Shown here one piece after another: positions 35,329 to 41,050 of a stretch of DNA of 41,050 bases. Position 1 is the first letter of the stretch, and each line of letters opens with the position of its first letter. The notes under the pieces were generated by a model that saw only the letters and a list, made by a program, of their open reading frames with translations, was not told the origin of the DNA and did not search any database. This stretch comes from Gelidibacter salicanalis. Its GTDB lineage: Bacteria; Bacteroidota; Bacteroidia; Flavobacteriales; Flavobacteriaceae. Position numbers and translations under genes: made by a program. Location: contig NZ_JAEHJZ010000028.1 of assembly GCF_016469035.1 (NCBI RefSeq), forward strand, positions 36,995-78,044, read 5' to 3'.

Positions 35329-38300
35329 ATGAAAACAAAGTATAGTGGAATTTTAACGCTATTACTAGCGTTCTTTGTGCAAATGTCGTTTGCGCAAGAA
35401 AAATTAATTTCAGGAACGGTATCAGATAATTCTGGTCTACCACTTCCTGGGGTTAACATTATTGTAAAAGGCACCACAACTGGTACACAGTCGGATTTTG
35501 ATGGTAATTACACCATTACCGCTAAGTCAGGAGATGTTTTGACTTTTACATATGTAGGGTTGAAAGCCCAAGAAGTTACAGTAGGTGCTTCTAATACTGT
35601 CAATGTAACCATGCAAGAAGATGCTGCGGTACTTGATGAAGTAGTTGTAACTGCCTTAGGTATTTCAAGAGAGAAAAAATCCCTCGGGTATTCGACACAG
35701 GAAGTTGAAGGTGATGAACTCAACACTGTTAAAAGTGGAAATTTCGTTAATGCGCTATCTGGGAGAGCATCTGGAGTGCAAATTAAAAGAAACAATAACA
35801 TGGGCGGATCTACTAACGTAGTCATTAGAGGTAATGCGTCTTTAACTGGAAGCAATCAAGCTCTATTTGTTATTGATGGTGTCCCTATCAATAATACCAA
35901 CTCTAACTCTAAATATCAAGGAGAAGCGAGTGGTGGTTATTATGATTATGGTAATGCCGCTTCTGATATCAATCCAGATGACATTGAATCTGTCAATATT
36001 CTAAAAGGTGCTGCAGCTTCTGCTCTATACGGATCAAGAGCGGCCAATGGTGTGATCATGATCACCACTAAATCAGGTAAAAAGGCTACTGGATTAGGGA
36101 TAACCGTCAATTCAGGTGTCTCTTTTGGCTCTATTGACAAAAGTACTTTTGCTGAATACCAAGAACAATATGGCGCAGGATATGGTGCGTACTATGATGG
36201 TCCTGGAGGGTTTTGGCTTTTAGAGGATATTGATGGAGATGGTAATGATGATCAAGTGGTTCCTTATACAGAAGATGCTTCTTATGGTGCTCCATTTAAT
36301 CCAAACTTAATGGTATATCAATGGAATGCATTTGATCCTGATTCGCCTTTCTATCAAACCGCAACACCTTGGGTAAATGCAGAAAACGGACCAATTACCT
36401 TTTTTGAAACACCCATTACCACTACCAACTCTATTTCTGTTGAGAACGGAATGGATAATGGATCTTACAGGTTAGGTTATACACGCTTTGAGCAAAGCGG
36501 TCTTTTACCAAATAGTAATATTACCAAACATAACTTTTCAATCAGTGGAAATTATAAATTGAATGACAAATTAACTGCAACAGGTTATGCCAATTACATC
36601 AAGACAGATGGTTTAGGCCGTAACTCAACAGGTTATAATGATAATGTCATTTCCAACTTTAAACAATGGTGGCAAACTAATGTTGATCTTCAAGAGTTAA
36701 AGGACATCTATTTTGCAACGGGACGTAACGTGACTTGGAATCCTGGTACCTCAGCCGCAGGAGATGCACCAATTTTTTGGGACAATCCTTATTTTCAACG
36801 TTATGAGAATTATCAAAATGATTCAAGAAGTCGATTTATAGGTAATATGTCCTTAAATTACAAATTGACAGATTGGTTAAACATTACGGGTAGAATTGCG
36901 ACTGATACATATACTGAATTACAAGAAGAACGAAGAGCAAATGGTAGTGTACCTACTTCATTTGGTGTTCCTGACAGTAATGGTAACAGAGGTAATGTGG
37001 ATTCAGGTTATGGAAGAAGAAATATTGCCAATACTGAGACAAACTACGATTTGATGTTGAATTTTGACAAGGATTTTGGAGAAAAATTCAACCTTAAAGG
37101 TATTTTAGGTGCCAATGTTAGAAGAAATGAATTTGAATCTATTTATGCTGCTACTAGCGGTGGTTTAAGTGTGCCAAAATTGTATTCCTTACAAAACAGC
37201 GTAGGACCACTTCCATTGCCTAAAGAGCAGTATGAGCGTCAAGGTGTAGATGGTATTTATGCAAGTGCCTCATTAGGATTTGACAGCACAATATTTGTGG
37301 ATGCTACTATAAGAAGAGATCATTCTTCTACATTACCTAAAGACAATAGCACGTTCTATTACCCTTCTATTGCTACAAGTTTCGTGTTTTCAAACTTGAT
37401 TGACTCTGATGTTATCTCTTTTGGTAAATTAAGAGCCAGTTATGCTGAAGTAGGTAATAGTGCTCCTTTTGATTTTCTTTCCGACACTTATAACGTGAAC
37501 ATTCCACCAGGTTCTTCAAGTACTTCTGTTGATAATATTAAGAAAAATCCAAACCTTAAACCAGAAAGTACTGAAAGTTTAGAAGCAGGTATAGAGATGC
37601 GTTTCTTAAAAAGTAGATTAGGTCTTGATGTAGCGGTTTATAAAACCAACTCAGTAGATCAGATTTTTGGTGTTCCAGTTTCAACTGCTACAGGATATAC
37701 TTCTAAAATTTTAAACGCTGGCGAAATTGAAAATAAAGGTATTGAAGTTACAGTATTTGCTGCTCCTGTAAGGAATGAAAATTTTTCTTGGGACATGAAT
37801 TTAAACTGGTCTCAAAACGATAATAAAGTAGTTGCTTTAGCTGACGGGATTGATAATTTACAATTAGGCTCTTTCCAAGGCGGTGTTACTCTTAATGCTA
37901 GAGTAGGTGAGCCTTATGGCGTCATTAACGGTACTGATTACACGTATATTGATGGTCAACGCGTTGTGGATGCAACATCAGGAGAGTATATCAAAACGTC
38001 TACATCTGACCAAGTGATTGGTGATATCAACCCAGAATGGATTGCAGGTATTTCTAATAAATTCACTTATAAAAATTTATCGCTTAGTGTCTTGATTGAT
38101 ATCCAAAAAGGTGGAAGTATTTTCTCTTTGGATCAATATTATGGACTTGCAACAGGTTTATATGCTGAAACCGCATTTCTCAATGATCTTGGCAATCCTG
38201 TCAGAAACACTTTGGATGATGGTGGTGGATTTATCAACCCAGGCGTTAACGCTGATGGTTCAGCAAATACTACACGTATTAGAGCGGATAGATTTGGGGC

Positions 38301-38589
38301 CTTTGGATACCGTAGAGGGTTACCTGACAAAGCGTTTGTTTATGATGCAGGATTCGTGAAATTAAGAGAGGTAGCACTATCTTATAGCCTACCACAAAGA
38401 TTAATTAGTAAATCATTATTAACAGACGTGACATTTAGCGTGATTGGTTCAAATTTATGGATCATTGATAAAAGCCTTCCTCATGCTGATCCAGAAAGTG
38501 GTTTAGGTTCAGGCAACTTACAAGGATATTCTGTAGGCTCCTTACCTACAACAAGAGACTTTGCTTTTAATGTTAAATTGAAATTTTAA
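35329..38589 (+). CDS. SusC/RagA family TonB-linked outer-membrane transporter
   Basis: A 1086-residue TonB-dependent importer. Signal peptide at 1-22 (ends MSFAQ), CarboxypepD_reg-like domain at about 26-100 (ISGTVSDNSGLPLPGVNIIVKGTTTGTQSDFDGNYTI), plug domain at about 110-240 (VVVTALGISREKKSLGYSTQEV..., VIRGNASLTGSNQALFVIDGVPI, ALYGSRAANGVIMITTKSG), then a barrel of about 22 strands ending in FNVKLKF. It forms a lidded complex with the SusD-like protein encoded 6 nt downstream. The substrate is unknown: no glycosidase, peptidase or regulator is next to the pair. Confidence 0.95.
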   Translation: MKTKYSGILTLLLAFFVQMSFAQEKLISGTVSDNSGLPLPGVNIIVKGTTTGTQSDFDGNYTITAKSGDVLTFTYVGLKAQEVTVGASNTVNVTMQEDAAVLDEVVVTALGISREKKSLGYSTQEVEGDELNTVKSGNFVNALSGRASGVQIKRNNNMGGSTNVVIRGNASLTGSNQALFVIDGVPINNTNSNSKYQGEASGGYYDYGNAASDINPDDIESVNILKGAAASALYGSRAANGVIMITTKSGKKATGLGITVNSGVSFGSIDKSTFAEYQEQYGAGYGAYYDGPGGFWLLEDIDGDGNDDQVVPYTEDASYGAPFNPNLMVYQWNAFDPDSPFYQTATPWVNAENGPITFFETPITTTNSISVENGMDNGSYRLGYTRFEQSGLLPNSNITKHNFSISGNYKLNDKLTATGYANYIKTDGLGRNSTGYNDNVISNFKQWWQTNVDLQELKDIYFATGRNVTWNPGTSAAGDAPIFWDNPYFQRYENYQNDSRSRFIGNMSLNYKLTDWLNITGRIATDTYTELQEERRANGSVPTSFGVPDSNGNRGNVDSGYGRRNIANTETNYDLMLNFDKDFGEKFNLKGILGANVRRNEFESIYAATSGGLSVPKLYSLQNSVGPLPLPKEQYERQGVDGIYASASLGFDSTIFVDATIRRDHSSTLPKDNSTFYYPSIATSFVFSNLIDSDVISFGKLRASYAEVGNSAPFDFLSDTYNVNIPPGSSSTSVDNIKKNPNLKPESTESLEAGIEMRFLKSRLGLDVAVYKTNSVDQIFGVPVSTATGYTSKILNAGEIENKGIEVTVFAAPVRNENFSWDMNLNWSQNDNKVVALADGIDNLQLGSFQGGVTLNARVGEPYGVINGTDYTYIDGQRVVDATSGEYIKTSTSDQVIGDINPEWIAGISNKFTYKNLSLSVLIDIQKGGSIFSLDQYYGLATGLYAETAFLNDLGNPVRNTLDDGGGFINPGVNADGSANTTRIRADRFGAFGYRRGLPDKAFVYDAGFVKLREVALSYSLPQRLISKSLLTDVTFSVIGSNLWIIDKSLPHADPESGLGSGNLQGYSVGSLPTTRDFAFNVKLKF

Positions 38590-38595
38590 AAACTA

Positions 38596-40053
38596 ATGAA
38601 AATGAAAAAAATAATAATTCTATTAATAGGCGCAGTCGCCATATATTCCTGCTCTAGTGATTTAGAGAATTTAAATCAGAATATAAAAGACCCTGCTAGT
38701 GTTCCTGGTGAGTCATTGTTTACAGGAGCTCAAAAGAACCTTGTTGACCAAATCGTAGAGATCAATGTCAACTTGAACAATACGCAATTGTGGGCTCAAT
38801 TTTTACAAGAGGCCACATATACTGATGAAAGTAATTATGACCAGGTTACTAGAACAATACCGCAAGGGCATTGGGATGCTATGTATAAAGATGTGTTAAA
38901 GGATTTGGATGAATCTTCAAAAGTTATTAGTGCTACAACCTATACAACTGACGATTTAAATGCATTAAAGCCAAACAAGCTTCTGATCAATGAAATTTTA
39001 ACGGTTTATACATATAGTAATTTAGTTGAAACCTTTGGTGATGTCCCTTACACTGAAGCTTTAGATATTGATAATTTACAACCAAAATATGATGATGGCC
39101 TGACCATTTACAAAGACTTGCTTACAAGATTGACAGCCGCTATCAGCAGCTTAGACACAAGCTTGGGGAGTTATGGAAATGCAGATGGAATATATCAAGG
39201 CGATGTTAGCCAATGGAAAAAATTTGCAAATACACTTAAGTTGAGAATGGCAAATACCCTTTCTGACATTGAACCTGCCCTAGCCCAAACAGCAATGACA
39301 GAAGCCATTAATAGTGGTATTATTTCAAGTGCTGCAGACAACGCAACCTATACGTATTATGGAGCTGACCCTAATACAAACCCTGTTTTTGCTGCGTTAG
39401 TTTTAAGTGGTAGAAAGGATTTTGTTGCTGGAAAAACAGTAATTGATATTATGAATGACTTAGATGATCCAAGAAGGCCGTTATACTTTACAACAATAGA
39501 CGGTGCCTATGTGGGAGGTGTTATTGGTGAAGAATCTACTTATGCGAACTTTTCCCATTTTTCTGAGAAATTTGAAAACGCCACCTTGCCAGGAGTTCTA
39601 TTTTCCTATTCAGAGGTGGAATTCATTTTGGCCGAAGCAGCCGCTAGAAACTTTACAGTCCCAGGAACGGCAGAAGAGCACTATAACAATGGGATTATGG
39701 CATCCATTCTTTATTGGGGCGGAACTGCTGCAGATGCAACCATATATTTATTGCAACCTGAAGTAGCTTACACTTCTGCGCTTGCAACAAGCACAGCTGC
39801 AATGCCTTGGAAAGAGGTTATTGGAACGCAAAAATGGCTGGCATTATTTAACAGAGGCACGGAAGCCTGGACTTCAATCCGTCTTTTAGATTTTCCTAAA
39901 ATGGCAGAACCTGTCGATGCCGTGTCAGGTTATCCAAACAGATACACGTTCCCGATTGTTGAACAGACTTTAAATGGCACAAACTATAATTCTGCTTCCA
40001 CTGCAATAGGTAGCGACACAGCAGAACAAAAACTGTTCTGGGATGTAAACTAA
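38596..40053 (+). CDS. SusD/RagB-like surface lipoprotein
   Basis: 485-residue lipoprotein that would cap the SusC channel and bind its substrate. Lipoprotein signal: MKMKKIIILLIGAVAIYSC with the lipid-bearing Cys19. The mature part begins SSDLENLNQNIKDPASVP, and with LKLRMANTLSD and the LAEAAARN segment it matches the SusD-like_2 subgroup (with TPR-like helices) better than classical SusD. A second ATG two codons in is an alternative start. Co-transcribed with susC; terminator directly after. Confidence 0.88.
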   Translation: MKMKKIIILLIGAVAIYSCSSDLENLNQNIKDPASVPGESLFTGAQKNLVDQIVEINVNLNNTQLWAQFLQEATYTDESNYDQVTRTIPQGHWDAMYKDVLKDLDESSKVISATTYTTDDLNALKPNKLLINEILTVYTYSNLVETFGDVPYTEALDIDNLQPKYDDGLTIYKDLLTRLTAAISSLDTSLGSYGNADGIYQGDVSQWKKFANTLKLRMANTLSDIEPALAQTAMTEAINSGIISSAADNATYTYYGADPNTNPVFAALVLSGRKDFVAGKTVIDIMNDLDDPRRPLYFTTIDGAYVGGVIGEESTYANFSHFSEKFENATLPGVLFSYSEVEFILAEAAARNFTVPGTAEEHYNNGIMASILYWGGTAADATIYLLQPEVAYTSALATSTAAMPWKEVIGTQKWLALFNRGTEAWTSIRLLDFPKMAEPVDAVSGYPNRYTFPIVEQTLNGTNYNSASTAIGSDTAEQKLFWDVN

Positions 40054-40076
40054 ATAATCATTCTTTACAATTACCT

Positions 40077-40113
40077 AAAACCTCTTAAGCTTAAAAACTT
40101 AAGAGGTTTTTTT
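40077..40113 (+). terminator. Terminator after the SusC/SusD pair
   Basis: A perfect 13-bp stem AAAACCTCTTAAG/CTTAAGAGGTTTT (40077-40089 and 40098-40110), 8-nt loop, seven T at the end. It starts 23 nt after the SusD-like stop. Confidence 0.9.
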
Positions 40114-40208
40114 ATGTGCAAGACTCACTTCTATGAATTCTCAAGACCAATCATATTTTTCTGTTTTGATTTTTATAAAAGCTTCTAAGAATAAGAGCGT
40201 TTATTTTA

Positions 40209-40216
40209 TACCTTTG
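40209..40216 (+). promoter_or_regulatory. -7 promoter element of rlmB, leaderless arrangement
   Basis: TACCTTTG followed by C, an exact match, ending 4 nt before the ATG at 40221. The same distance as at pyrE. Confidence 0.6.
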
Positions 40217-40220
40217 CGCC

Positions 40221-40955
40221 ATGGAACATGAAACTACTATTTTTGGAATCAGAGCGGTTATAGAAGCGATCAAATCTGGCGAAAATATTGATAAAATATT
40301 TTTACAGAAAGGCTTACGCGGAGAGTTATTTACAGAACTCGAGCAATTGTTGCACAAGGAACGCTTAAATTCTTCCTACGTACCTGTTGAAAAACTCAAC
40401 CGACTCACCACTAAGAACCATCAAGGGGTTGTGGCTCAAATTGCGCCCATTAGTTTCTATCCTATTGAAGAATTGGTAGCCAACGTTATGGAATCTGGCA
40501 AAACACCTTTATTCCTCCTTTTGGATCAATTGAGTGACGTTCGTAATTTTGGCGCGATTATCAGAACTGCAGAATGTACTGGTGTTTCTGGTATTATCAT
40601 TCAGAAAAAAGGTGGAGCACCCGTTAATGGAGACACCATCAAAACAAGTGCCGGTGCCATTTTTAAAATTCCTATTTGTAAAGTAGATCATATTAAAGAC
40701 GCCGTATTCTACATGCAAGCTTCCGGTATAAAAGTGATTGCCGCTACTGAAAAGACTGATCAAAATCTTTATGATGTTTCCTTTAAAGAACCCTGTGCCA
40801 TTATTTTAGGGTCAGAAGGAAAAGGTATTAATCCCTCCATTTTAAAAGTGGTAGATGATAAAGCTAAATTGCCTATTCTTGGGGAGATTGAATCGTTAAA
40901 TGTGTCTGTGGCCTGTGGTGCTTTTTTGTATGAAGTGGTGAGACAGCGGCTTTAA
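40221..40955 (+). CDS. rlmB: 23S rRNA (guanosine-2'-O)-methyltransferase RlmB-type (SPOUT, TrmH family)
   Basis: Methylates the 2'-OH of a guanosine in the 23S P-loop using S-adenosylmethionine. 244 residues: N-terminal substrate-binding domain (TIFGIRAVIEAIKSGENIDKIFLQKG), then the SPOUT knot with motif 1 LSDVRNFGAIIRTAE, motif 2 AIILGSEGKGI and motif 3 ESLNVSVACGAFLYEVVRQR. Exact target base is inferred from family. It stands alone, with a 7-bp repeat directly after its stop. Confidence 0.92.
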   Translation: MEHETTIFGIRAVIEAIKSGENIDKIFLQKGLRGELFTELEQLLHKERLNSSYVPVEKLNRLTTKNHQGVVAQIAPISFYPIEELVANVMESGKTPLFLLLDQLSDVRNFGAIIRTAECTGVSGIIIQKKGGAPVNGDTIKTSAGAIFKIPICKVDHIKDAVFYMQASGIKVIAATEKTDQNLYDVSFKEPCAIILGSEGKGINPSILKVVDDKAKLPILGEIESLNVSVACGAFLYEVVRQRL

Positions 40956-41050
40956 GATTGGTGATTTGTGACCCGCCCGAACGTGCCTTTTCGGTACGGG
41001 CGGGTTGTTGATTGATGATTGATGATTTTATGACCGATGTCAGATGACGG
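40956..41050. repeat. 7-bp repeats with an inserted GC-rich hairpin, after rlmB
   Basis: Units GATTGGT and GATTTGT start at 40956 directly after the rlmB stop. Then a hairpin with arms ACCCGCCCG (40971-40979) and CGGGCGGGT (40997-41005), and again GATTGAT units at 41010 and 41017 with a diverging unit at 41024. The array runs to the window edge. Confidence 0.7.

Overview
The window looks like chromosomal DNA of a marine-type member of the Flavobacteriaceae (Bacteroidota). The evidence is low GC, promoters of the TAnnTTTG (-7) type, almost no Shine-Dalgarno sites, a SusC/SusD pair, DUF481-like and Omp85-like outer-membrane barrels, and the gene order pyrE-SRPBCC-birA-rsfS-ftsH-LUD-cdsA-psd. 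The genus cannot be fixed from sequence reading alone.

Layout. Positions 1-8417 hold housekeeping genes: a TetR regulator, a NUDIX hydrolase, pyrE, a small SRPBCC protein, birA (reverse), then a forward run rsfS-ftsH and LUD-cdsA-psd-ACBP, which covers ribosome silencing, membrane proteolysis and phosphatidylethanolamine synthesis. Positions 8418-9273 hold no intact gene but contain a decayed small membrane-protein gene (8534-8946) and a short inverted repeat. Positions 9274-15159 hold an amidinotransferase/DDAH-like enzyme, gltA, a DUF481-like barrel, eno and carA. Positions 15246-33160 are the complete reverse-strand str-S10-spc-alpha ribosomal super-cluster, from rpsL to rplQ, with fusA, secY, infA, rpoA and a 38-codon rpmJ. 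It is driven by a near-perfect promoter at 33205-33235 and ends in a strong terminator at 15189-15223. A second terminator and promoter pair at 17672-17725 splits off rpsD-rpoA-rplQ. Positions 33335-40955 hold an Omp85-type barrel gene, a SusC/SusD pair and rlmB.

The most unusual content is in the spacers of the ribosomal cluster. Three kinds of repeat occur, and nearly all begin at the stop codon of the upstream gene: (a) palindromes built on GAGACGCAA/TTGCGTCTC (after rpsL, rpsJ and, in divergent form, rplN and rpsN); (b) opposed arrays of 7-bp units kept in register (after rpsE, rpsM, rpoA, and after rlmB outside the cluster); (c) a 50-bp tandem repeat between infA and rpmJ that copies the rpmJ start region and creates two 9-codon mini-ORFs inside hairpins. 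There are also candidate leader structures before rplC (two covarying hairpins with complementary loops) and rpsD (a stem of the kind an S4 autoregulatory site would use). Two genes, pyrE and rlmB, have promoters so close to the start codon that leaderless mRNAs are predicted. No CRISPR array, intact transposase gene, tRNA, rRNA or defence system was seen.
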